A stretch of 64,000 nucleotides of DNA from Tetragonia tetragonoides. Lineage: Eukaryota > Streptophyta > Magnoliopsida > Caryophyllales > Aizoaceae. The stretch is from assembly GCA_038025085.1 (NCBI GenBank), contig CM076147.1, positions 37,300,766-37,364,765 of the forward strand, in the 5' to 3' direction. Shown here one piece after another: positions 56,201 through 64,000 of this stretch (positions within the stretch are counted from its first letter, which is position 1; each line of letters starts with the position of its first letter). The notes under the pieces are model-generated. The model did no database searches. It was not told the origin of the DNA and saw nothing but the letters and a program-made list of their open reading frames with translations. The translations under genes and the position numbers were made by a program.

Positions 56201-57252
56201 GCATTTCCGGGGCTTTGGGGGTGGTAAGGAGAGGAGGCTGCTGTGGCGCAATGCTTATTTTGCAATTTTGTGGTGCATTTGGTTAGAGAGGAATGCACGA
56301 GTGTTTAAGGGACTTTCTGCAACTCCTGCGATGCTCTGGGAGAGAATTACTTATTTAGCCTCCTTGTGGGCTAAGGCTGCGGGGGCTTTTAGGGATTACT
56401 CTATAACTGATATACAGAGGAATTGGGGCAATCTGTAAATGTTTTATTTAGAGGATACCTTATCCTCTCTCCTGCTGTACATTTAAAATCATATCAATAT
56501 ACTTTTTCTTTATCTAAAAAAAAACATTGCTCGTTTGCAAAGCTGCCTTAATGTCATTGTCTCAGCTCTATCTTAAAAGGATCATTTATCTTAAATTTCC
56601 ACTTACTTTGTCTTCCACGTGCAGGTATAAGATGTTCTCTCTTTTTGATGCTTCTGGTAAGAGAACTGCCTTGGTGGCTCTGAGGAACTGCCTTTATCTG
56701 ATTCCACTGGGCTACGTAGCATACCAATGTGAGTGATTACCAGACTAGTGAATTTTGAGACTTGAGATTATTTTGTCTCACCTTTACTGTGTGGAAAGAC
56801 TGGCCTTCATTTGTGGAAAAGATTATTTTAGGACATAGATTCCTGATTCACCATTTTTCCTGTATATTGTAGGGGGTTTAACCTCTGGATGGTTCTGTCT
56901 TGAATCATCATTGTTTACCCTGGCAATCGGTGCCACAGCAATGTCGTTTTACCGTGACAGAACAACGAAGAATGCCAGGAGAATGTTCCTCGCCAGCCTT
57001 CTCTATCTTCCAGTATTTATGTCAGGGCTAATGTTTCACCGTCTGTCTAACAATTGGCAGAGTAGTTTGGAAGATGATACAGTGGGGTTAAAAATTGCTC
57101 CATCTTCAAGCCTTATACAATTGAACAGTGATGCTGAAAACCAAAAGCAGGAGAAGAGTCCTATCAATGGTAAACTAGTGCGACCTCCTGTCGCTTATGC
57201 TTCTGTTGCACCGTTCCCTTTCTTGCCTGCTCCGTCTTACACCCACTCCTAG
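44261..57252 (+). CDS. COX10: Protoheme IX farnesyltransferase, mitochondrial (COX10)
   Basis: Seven exons assemble in phase: 44261-44634, 45806-45935, 46437-46574, 46677-46810, 49751-49876, 56625-56728 and 56873-57252. They give 461 residues. The enzyme farnesylates heme B to heme O in the inner mitochondrial membrane, on the route to heme A for cytochrome c oxidase. The Ser/Arg-rich N-terminus is a likely mitochondrial presequence. UbiA-family signatures are the polar [17 protein letters not shown] motif (from residue 174) and the second loop [20 protein letters not shown]. Several hydrophobic segments follow ([37 protein letters not shown]). The C-terminus [16 protein letters not shown] is typical of plant COX10. 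Introns 4 (2.9 kb) and 5 (6.7 kb) are swollen by LINEs, yet all splice sites and phases are intact. The start is the first ATG after a CT-rich leader. Confidence 0.95.
47140..47660 (-). mobile_element. Antisense L1 LINE fragment with zf-RVT domain, COX10 intron 4
   Basis: Read on the minus strand with a frameshift, it gives [34 protein letters not shown], then [20 protein letters not shown]. These match, block for block, the C-terminal reverse-transcriptase zinc-binding region of the LINE at 55674-56438 ([37 protein letters not shown]). The 3' part includes the GGACAAGATGTCCTC motif seen in other L1 tails here. It is 5'-truncated; no target duplication was identified. Confidence 0.75.
47736..49104 (-). 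mobile_element. 5'-truncated RTE-clade LINE with 18-bp TSD, COX10 intron 4
   Basis: CAAAGGGTGGAATAAACT occurs at 47736-47753 and 49087-49104. The 1333-bp insert, read on the minus strand, encodes the C-terminal half of an RTE reverse transcriptase: [13 protein letters not shown], catalytic FADD ([13 protein letters not shown]), then [32 protein letters not shown] and [11 protein letters not shown], ending at 48099. Upstream, [20 protein letters not shown] is in frame until a 13-bp tandem duplication (48998-49023) breaks it. The 3' end is the RTE tail block and a (TTG)n-type tail (47754-47780). It is dead by truncation. Confidence 0.85.
48099..49085 (-). pseudogene. RTE reverse transcriptase, C-terminal part, truncated and frameshifted
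   Basis: The main open frame, 48099-48950 (283 residues), starts within the palm domain (SPFLFA) and includes the FADD active site and the thumb and C-terminal regions. The piece 49005-49085 continues the protein upstream but is out of frame because of the 13-bp duplication. The N-terminal endonuclease and most of the fingers domain are missing. Confidence 0.8.
50743..52827 (+). pseudogene. LINE ORF1 with one in-frame stop
   Basis: Two open stretches, 50743-51249 and 51292-52827, share a reading frame; the only interruption is the TAA at 51247-51249. Undisrupted, it would have 694 sense positions. The N-terminal part ([32 protein letters not shown]) resembles nothing I can name precisely. 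The middle is Arg/Gly-rich, with repeated F-x-R-[IL]-G-P-[RK]-G motifs. The C-terminal half is acidic ([20 protein letters not shown]). It has no CCHC knuckle that I can see, although many plant L1 ORF1 proteins carry one. Its stop overlaps the ORF2 start as ATGA. Confidence 0.8.
51280..51429 (+). repeat. 75-bp in-frame tandem duplication in LINE ORF1
   Basis: Positions 51280-51354 and 51355-51429 each encode a version of [17 protein letters not shown]. Because 75 is divisible by three, the duplication adds 25 residues without a frameshift. Confidence 0.9.
52824..56438 (+). pseudogene. LINE ORF2: AP endonuclease, reverse transcriptase and zf-RVT, two frameshifts
   Basis: It starts at the ATG at 52824 ([20 protein letters not shown]). 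The endonuclease shows WNVNG and FLQETKV active-site motifs, then ILGEDFNVV and SDHFPIIL. The frame changes near 53200-53220. The reverse transcriptase follows: [55 protein letters not shown] and the FADD catalytic site at 54868-54879. A second frameshift lies near 55645-55675, by a run of six G. The C-terminal zinc-binding region [15 protein letters not shown]...CSLC..C..HLFLWC completes it. The total is about 1200 codons, normal for plant L1. Confidence 0.9.
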
Positions 57253-57483
57253 AATTTGGAGTTCATGCAATGGCTTTTTTTTTTTTTCGTTCTTTTGTTT
57301 TTGTTTTGTGTATCTTCTGGAAATTGTTCTAATTCTTTTGCCCGTTTGATTAGAGCAATAAATTTGGAAGGGCAAAGTTTACAGTTGCAATTTTGCAGAT
57401 AACGGTTTTGGCCGGATTGGTTATCTTAACTTTGTAACTTGTATCATAACATTCATGATGGTACTCAATATCTCATAAGGTGA

Positions 57484-57693
57484 CGACAAGCAAGTTTTGT
57501 GTGAGAATCCAGGGTCATTATTTGAAAATTGTTATGAGCAATGACTTTTTGTTGCATTGAAAAGTGGCCGCCGTGTCACAGAAAGTTATTTGTTGCACTA
57601 AAAAGTGTCACAAAAAGTTATTTGTTGCACTAAAAAGTGATCATCGTGTCATAGAAAGTTATGGTAAAATCGTCTTATAAAAATTTTTGCGAA
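57484..57693 (+). repeat. Dispersed GTGTGAGA...TTTTTGTG repeat, expanded copy
   Basis: Same family as 18706-18862. Here an internal 30-35-bp block (GTTGCACTAAAAAGTG, then TCACAAAAAGTTATTT) is repeated about three times. Confidence 0.6.
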
Positions 57694-58534
57694 ATTAAAT
57701 GTACGGTTTATACTCTAATATGTTACTAATCTCCTATGGTAATATGTAGTTATGACTTGGATGAATAGCTAAAGTGAATACGTTAAGCATGACAGCCCTC
57801 CTTTTCAAAATGTCGACTTCCCAAAACAATGCTCAATTTCCATCATATCCAACACAAAATCTAATTAGCAAAAAGTAGGACTTAATTAAATTATTATACG
57901 TGTTCCAAAAATTTTGAAAAGTATTGATTTGATCGACAAATCTCTTTACACTCAACCGAAAAGAACATTTTACGCGTTCCCATCAAAATCATGGCACTGT
58001 GAATTAAAGTTCATGATGGCAAATAAAAAATAAAAAAATACATTAATGGGTATTATTTTTTTCCTGATCTATTTTGTCACAACTTGCTTTGTTCCCTTGC
58101 ATAGTAAATAATAAATATTCCAAGCAGGATCTTATCTGTATCCGTTTGATTACAAAACCTGAAAAGAATGGCTGAACAGATGATCTGCAGAAGCTAGGTT
58201 GAGACTTGAGTTGAGATACCATTCATTAGTATCCTCAAGTTGCAAGGTGTATTTGCTCTGTGCTTCATTGGTCAACTAACAATAGTAACATGATAAGCAA
58301 AAAAAAAAAACAAAAAAAACTAACAATAGTAACATGTTTGTCAGCTATGGGCCTTTGAATGTCATGAACACGAACAAGTTAAAATAGGAGCAAAAGTTTT
58401 TAATTCAAAATTGGTTAAGCAGACAAAGGTATATCCATAATGTTTTACTACTTTTTTTTTTTTTTTTTGGTGTGAGGGTGACCAGTCCAGACCCTCTGGC
58501 TTGTTGGTAGGGGTAGGGGGAAGAGACCGACAAA

Positions 58535-58684
58535 TATTGTGTGAGATCAATTCACAAGAAAAAATGGGGTTACCATTTAGAAATGTAGTGGTCACTTATG
58601 ATCAGTAGTGACCTTTGTCATTGAAAAGGGGCATCTGTCTTACTAAAAATGGCGAAAAAACGTCTTATAGAAATTTTTGTGTTT
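58535..58684 (+). repeat. Dispersed GTGTGAGA...TTTTTGTG repeat
   Basis: Runs from TTGTGTGAGATCAATTCAC to CTTATAGAAATTTTTGTG. Closest to the copy in carbonic anhydrase intron 6. Confidence 0.6.
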
Positions 58685-61413
58685 TAAAAATCTCTAATCC
58701 AGAAACAATTTACTAATTGCGTTTAAATGGCTGTTTGGCACGGTGAGAGCTTACTAAACCATATCTGGCTCATTGTTTTTTGCTAGTCAAATCTGGCTCA
58801 ATGATTCTCATACAATTTTTTTTGGTGCAATGAATCTCATACAATTAATATATATTACATTCTTTTTTATGTGTCTATCTTTCTACTTTTTTTTTTTACT
58901 CTATCACAAATGTCCTCTTAAAATCCCAAAAAGCATCGGCAAATTTGTCCCTTTCCTTACATAAAAAAGAAAAAGAGTGTAATATACATTTAGTGTATGA
59001 GTATCATTGAAATATATTTATGACAATGTTTTGAGTTACAACCACTTTTGGATGTATCTTACAACATTTGTTTTTAAGCCTCTAGGGTACATGTTCATTG
59101 ACATTGATTGTTGAGAGAATCGTCCATACGTCAGAAAAAGTTTTGCTTAAAAACATCAAACACGTCTTTGACTTTGAAGATTTACATAATCTTGATCCAA
59201 TTCTTGTTAATGCGTTAAAACAAAAGTAATTGGCTAATGAGGGCTCAAGATTAACACTAATGTGGAGGAAGGAGCACCGCCCGCCCGCCACTACCACTAA
59301 CATGAATCGGAGATAAAACGTTTTATTAGATGGATATTTAAGATATATTAGTACAGACTCTACAGAGGACCAACTTAGATGACTTTCCTTCTTTTTTTTT
59401 CTTTTTTCGTTTTGGTCTTTATGAACTAAAGTAGATAACTCTCGCTCTGTTTGACTCAATTTAATTTCACTTAAATTATATCCAGTTCAGTTCAATTCGA
59501 TTCAATCCAGTTCATGTGTAACTTTATTACTCAGATAATTTTTTATTTCGAAATGAATTTATGGTGATAACTATATCATCAAAAAAGATCTCAAAGCATA
59601 CTGTCAAATAAGTTTAATATTGAATATGTTTGGTCGAGATTTAAATACTTAAAGGTCAAGTTAAAAAATTCAGTTCAATTCAGTTCATTTCATTTCAGTG
59701 CAGTTCCTATATATGTTAGTCCTTCCCTGCTTTGGAACAGTGCAACACACACCCAAAAAAAAAAAAATCTATTACTCAACTTTCATAACGATTGTTAAGG
59801 CCCAAATATAATCATGGCCCAAGCAATTTTGTTAAGGCTCAAGCCCATGCTCTAGATAAGTTACCTTTTTGTCAACAAGGGAAATACTCTAATGATTTTG
59901 CCTTTTTTTTTTTATTAACTTTCTCTAAAGAAAAAGATTTTGCCCTTACGTCATTACTTGGTTTGGTACCCCATAGATTTTGCCAATGTAGGACATTGAC
60001 ATCTTTCCCTCACTCTATAGGTCCATACTTATTTTCTTTCCCATTCCATAAAATTTCGTATCAGTCGGTCTCAAGGTGAGGCCCCTTTCATACAGATATG
60101 ATATCATACCGACGTCATGCTTGTATGTAGTAGCATCCTCACCTTGAAGCGGTCCCATACAAGACTTATTGTTTTCTTTCTACTTGAATTTTCGCTCTCC
60201 TATCTAGTTTATTATACTCGATGCTAGCTTCATCTTTGAAAGGTCGTTTCCAGAAATCACTTGGAAGTAAATTAAATTCGGATGGTGCAATACAACGATA
60301 CAACTACAAGTCTATCTGCTTACTTCATTACTGTGAGGTGGTGCATCCTGACTTTTAATTTCGAGCATTCGTTCTTCTATCTTACAAGATCATCCAAAAG
60401 GAACATAAGCAAGAGTAAATTCAGCTATCAAATAATTAGTTTTGTAATTTTGTAATTTTGACATGAGTATGTTCAAATTTAGCTTCTCTATCAATAGTTA
60501 TTAGTTTGGTGTAAATTTTCGTTTATTTTATGTTTTAACCTATATCACATTTCAGACAATATTACACTGAGGACTCTGAGGTTATTTTATCCTCAACTTA
60601 AATTTACTTAATTCAGTTCAGTTCTTCTTCTACGGGTTCTTATTCGATCTCATTCTACGGACTACGGACTACAGAGTATGAAATAACTATAACACAGAAC
60701 ATGCATCATTTTGCATTAAACGTACAATTCAGGTAATAATGTATATTTTTCCTCTTTTTATCTCATGAAATGCATCATTGTGCTTTACTGACCTTATGTT
60801 ATGTAGTCAACCATGAGATGAGGGGATTGGCGGGAGAATCATAGAGCGCATGTTGTAAGTTGTAACCACTAACCTTACTGACTTGTTAGACAAAAGAGAA
60901 GAAGAAATTAAAGTAAAAGAGATGGAAATAATAATCATGTGAATGACCCCATGTAATATGCAATTTCATTAATTGGGCCCAATTAATGTTATTATATCTA
61001 CGTTAATTATATTGTGTGGTTGAGAAGCTAAAAGTGGACTGTAGACTATACCAGAAAGAACACGAACAATTACCAACACTGACCAAGAAGAAACATTATT
61101 GAATAAAAAAATTTAAAAAATGAAGGAATAGACGAATGGCAATAAATAAGTAATCTCAAACCCTTTCTACTTTCAACATTACAGTTAGAGCTAGCGGGAG
61201 GCAGGCGTTTACTTTTCTTGATTTCGGTTGAAACCATATTATAACTATATATACTCCAATTGAATCCTCTACGATGACTGTATAGAATAGTTATATTTTC
61301 ACTCTCGTTCTCCTCAAACACTTTTAATTATTTCCAAAATCAATATTTTCAGAGTAAATAAAAGTATTGTTCTTTGCTGTGATAGCAGGGTATTTTGCGC
61401 TTCTCATATCCCT

Positions 61414-62034
61414 CAATATCCACCAACTGAAATTACATTATAAACGTCTCCTTTTTCTCTCCTCTTAAAACTCTAACTTTTCTCATTTGCCTCCTCTCAT
61501 CTTTCATTATAGTTTCAGGCCGGGAGGACCAATTTAGATTATTCTCGGTCTGTATTTGATGTTCTTCATCTAATTTGACTCTAATTTCTACTCTTTTTCG
61601 CTCTAGGTGGAATAAATTTCTCTCCCTTTGTGGAGTTCTTTGGTTTTTTCATTTCTTCCTTTTCATAGGATTCTCTTTTCGCTTATAGAGCGATTTCTAT
61701 TTTATAGATTCAATATGAATTTGGGGACCGGTTATACATACAATCGATGGTATCAAACTGAGTTTTGTAGGCAAGTGATTGCATTGCTCGCGGTGAAGAT
61801 CTCCACTTCCGTCAAAGATGAAGATACATCAAAGGAAGCACATGATTACTATGCATGTTGGGAGTCGCACCGAGGTGTCATTGTCGATTGTCTTGTTAGC
61901 AAAAAGTGTTTTGTTACTGTTGATTTAGTATATTATAGGGTTATTTTGATTGTAGATGTTGTATGGCTTTTATATTAACGAAAATTTCCTATTCCCCTCT
62001 AAAAAAAAAAAACAAAACAATATCCACCAACTGA
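61414..62034 (+). mobile_element. Short non-autonomous retroelement with perfect 17-bp TSD and poly(A)
   Basis: CAATATCCACCAACTGA occurs at 61414-61430 and 62018-62034. The 587-bp insert begins with a pyrimidine-rich leader and ends CCCCTCT followed by about 12 A and AACAAAA. Such a structure needs LINE-driven reverse transcription. It carries no reverse transcriptase and no visible Pol III boxes. It could be a retrocopied transcript, a LINE deletion derivative or an unusual SINE. An 87-codon open frame lies inside. Confidence 0.8.
61715..61978 (+). CDS. Hypothetical small protein in the retroelement
   Basis: An 87-codon frame starts MNLGTGYTYNRWYQTEFCRQ and ends in a very hydrophobic tail (VDLVYYRVILIVDVVWLLY), with the stop just before the A-rich end. 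It follows a plausible leader. I recognise no family. The frame may be a remnant of the gene whose transcript was copied. It may also be chance; expression is unknown. Confidence 0.3.
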   Translation: MNLGTGYTYNRWYQTEFCRQVIALLAVKISTSVKDEDTSKEAHDYYACWESHRGVIVDCLVSKKCFVTVDLVYYRVILIVDVVWLLY

Positions 62035-62819
62035 GCTAAGTATATATATGTTTCGTAAAGACATAAAATAATATATAGAGAATTTCAGGATTTTGAGGGA
62101 TCACGATCCCTACTAATCCCCCTAATTTCGCCCCTAACAGATATAGTTACAATTTTACATGTTTTTTCAATTTCATTATTACATGTTTACTAATTAGAAG
62201 AGGCATTTCTAGTAGATTGTATGTTTGCATTTTTTTTAAAAATGAATTTTCAAGACAATCTTCAATCCTTTTTATCTAAGTGGTACTCCTAAATATTTTG
62301 CTTTGAAGAAAGTTAAACAAACAAAGGGGACAAATAGAAACAAAAGAAAGCATGACCCAACATGTAATAAGAGAGTGGGCCTAGAGATCCATTTAGAAAA
62401 CGATGTTTTGGTCCAAAATCTAGAGTTTCTTCCCTAGTAGGGCCCATTCACGATATCTTGTCACTAAATTTTTTCTCTATATAACCTCTACCACTCTTCA
62501 CTTTAGTAGCCCCCCCTTCCCCACTCTCTCCATTCTTCAAGACATAAAAATGCTTTGTTTTGCCTTTTCCTAACTTTTAAAATCCTCTTAGAAATAACCT
62601 TTTTTTTTTTTTTTGATAATTAAATAACTTACCCTTTACTCTTGTCCATATTATTATTATGGCCAAGTAGCACATCAAATACCACACATAAAAAATAAAA
62701 ACAAAGTTAGTGCTATATTAGCTCATATATAAAGTACTTGTTTCATGTTTGTAAAGTAAGTTTTGGTATAAGGGTATAGTTTTATTTGCATGTTTTATAG
62801 GCAAGATTATCAGACATTA
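62035..62819 (+). other. Upstream region of the LBD gene
   Basis: AT-rich with no other gene. A TATATAAA box lies at about 62726-62733, which would place transcription start roughly 60 bases before the ATG at 62820. Alternatively the TTTTATAG at 62793-62800 could be the end of a 5'UTR intron. Confidence 0.4.
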
Positions 62820-62996
62820 ATGAAGGAAAATGGGAGGAAACAAGGGGCTGTATCCCCTTGTGCAGCATGTAAGCTATTAAGGAGAAGGTGTGCCCCTGAT
62901 TGTGTCTTTGCACCTTATTTCCCTGCTGATGAGCCTCAGAAGTTTGCTAATGTGCATAGGGTGTTTGGGGCTAGCAATGTCAACAAGATGTTACAG
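62820..62996 (+). CDS. LOB-domain transcription factor (LBD4-like), first exon only
   Basis: The 59-residue exon encodes MKENGRKQGAVSPC, then the CX2CX6CX3C zinc-finger-like motif (C-AAC-KLLRRR-C-APD-C) and the GAS region FAPYFPADEPQKFANVHRVF-GASNVNKMLQ. It ends CAG|GTATGT at the intron position typical of LBD genes. LBD proteins are plant-specific nuclear DNA-binding regulators of lateral organ boundaries and vascular or meristem development. The N-terminus most resembles LBD4. The second exon (ELPIHQR... onward, leucine-zipper-like coil) is not in the window. An in-frame ATG at 62790 would add ten residues; the MKE start is the family norm. Confidence 0.9.
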
Positions 62997-64000
62997 GTAT
63001 GTACCCTCCAACTTTTTCATATCCCGACTATTTCTCTTCTTAATTTGCATTTATCAAAACCGAGTAAGAATTAATATAACGCGATAATTAATGTATCCAA
63101 CATTGTTACGAATTAAGACTTCGTCTTTCTGTCTGAAATTAATAGTCACTCTTATACAATATTTTTTTCATTTACTTCTATATTGAGGTCATGAAAGCAT
63201 TTTTGTAAGTTCTTACTTGTCTTAGTAATATGGTACAAATGTGGTTTATTTTGAATAGTTTTCAGAAAGTTGAAATTACCACCTCATGAGTTATTTTGAA
63301 TTTTTATAATTTTGTCAAGTATTAGGTGATGACTTCATGGCTGGTTTGTCTTCATGTGATTGTTTAATTTGCACCACAAACTGGTTAGTTGTGTGAATTA
63401 CAAACCATCATTATAATTATAAAGCAAACAGAATTAGTTATATGATAAATTTTGAGTACATGATTTTACCAGACAATGAACATAAGAATAAGAAAAAGTT
63501 ATCAATGACAATAACAGTATAAAATTATGTTCTTTAAAGAGCATTTAGTGAGCTTTAGTAAATTTAATTGTTTCAATGATAAACTTAATATGCAAAAAAT
63601 AAAAAAACGTAGTAAATTTTTACTACAAAGAAAGTATGTCGAGTATTTACTTAGGCTACTTTGATGATCAGTAGTTTCATAATCACTCTTTTCCCCCCTG
63701 TTTACTCTGTTTTCTTATTTTTTTTACCACTTAAAAACACTGTACTATATTTATGTACTATTTTATCCTCTTTTATCATACTAATCGATACATCAACACC
63801 ATTAATCAATTGCTTTAATTTTTATATCAACACTGTTAGTTTGTTAGTAGTTGCATTATTGTGTAACTTTCTTAACTAAAGGAACTGGTAGGCCTATATT
63901 GGACCTGGGGTGACCTATTGCTTCTTGTTTTTTTTTTGTTTTTATTTGAGACTATTATGTGTAATTTATTTGAGATTTCCCTTTAAATAAAATTTAAATT
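62997..64000 (+). other. LBD intron 1 (runs off the window)
   Basis: AT-rich, with no exon resembling the rest of the LOB domain. Nothing else recognised. Confidence 0.55.

Larger units (their letters stand above)
50567..56538 (+). mobile_element. Near-full-length L1-type LINE (5.9 kb) with 16-bp TSD, COX10 intron 5
   Basis: AACATTGCTCGTTTGC lies at 50567-50582 and 56523-56538. The body, 50583-56522, has a short 5'UTR rich in TCTCTCT, ORF1, ORF2 with endonuclease, reverse transcriptase and zinc-binding region, and a short 3'UTR ending TTTATCTAAAAAAAA. It is in the same orientation as COX10. The TSD match is perfect, so insertion is probably recent on an evolutionary scale. One in-frame stop in ORF1 and two frameshifts in ORF2 make the copy defective as written. 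Confidence 0.93.
57253..61413. other. Intergenic region between COX10 and LBD gene
   Basis: Begins with the COX10 3'UTR. It holds two copies of the GTGTGAGA...TTTTTGTG dispersed repeat and two runs of degenerate CAGTTCAATTCAGTTC-type repeats (about 59480-59515 and 59675-59710). Open frames at 59082-59459 and 59792-60079 have no recognised domain, and I do not call them genes. Confidence 0.45.

Noticed and set aside
59082..59459. 125-residue minus-strand open frame as a gene
   Set aside because: Low-complexity Lys/Glu and Ser tracts, no family, and no supporting signals.

Overview
The window is nuclear DNA of a flowering plant, almost certainly a eudicot. The genes are split by many GT-AG introns, the intergenic DNA is AT-rich and full of mobile elements, and the proteins are plant-specific (chloroplast beta-carbonic anhydrase, LSF1, a LOB-domain protein). 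The carbonic anhydrase resembles the spinach enzyme as I remember it, which hints at Caryophyllales; this is a weak inference.

Layout: (1) 1166-3464, minus: a copy of the spliceosomal HAT-repeat gene SYF1 with three frameshifts and no 3' end. (2) 5589-13907, plus, divergent from it: an intact 12-exon EPL1 (enhancer of polycomb-like) gene with a probable 5'UTR intron carrying a SINE. (3) 14.4-16.8 kb: a Stowaway-type palindrome, two (AAT)n arrays and a minus-strand LTR with primer-binding site. (4) 17842-21480, minus: an intact nine-exon chloroplast beta-carbonic anhydrase. (5) 24.0-28.0 kb: a MULE-like long-TIR element, then a second TIR element carrying a nested hAT-type MITE and a 44-bp minisatellite. 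(6) 29092-41707, minus: an intact ten-exon LSF1 gene, whose third intron holds 12 units of a GC-rich ~311-bp satellite and whose last intron has a GC donor. (7) 41.9-44.1 kb: three small repeats or TIR elements between divergent LSF1 and COX10. (8) 44261-57252, plus: an intact seven-exon COX10 gene. Its intron 4 holds a 5'-truncated L1 piece and a 5'-truncated RTE, and its intron 5 holds a 5.9-kb L1-type LINE with 16-bp target-site duplications (TSDs). (9) 57.3-62.0 kb: repeats and a short poly(A) retroelement with a perfect 17-bp TSD. (10) 62820-62996, plus: first coding exon of an LBD4-like gene running off the window.

The host genes do not form a pathway: EPL1 acts in chromatin acetylation, carbonic anhydrase in chloroplast CO2/bicarbonate exchange, LSF1 in leaf starch breakdown, COX10 in mitochondrial heme A synthesis, and LBD in transcription. 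EPL1, carbonic anhydrase, LSF1 and COX10 can be assembled exon by exon with consistent phases and no frameshift. This makes assembly error a less likely reason for the three frameshifts in the SYF1 copy. The most notable structures are the intronic satellite, the SYF1 frameshift next to a perfect hairpin, the near-complete LINE with an ATGA junction between its two ORFs, and the set of insertions with intact TSDs.
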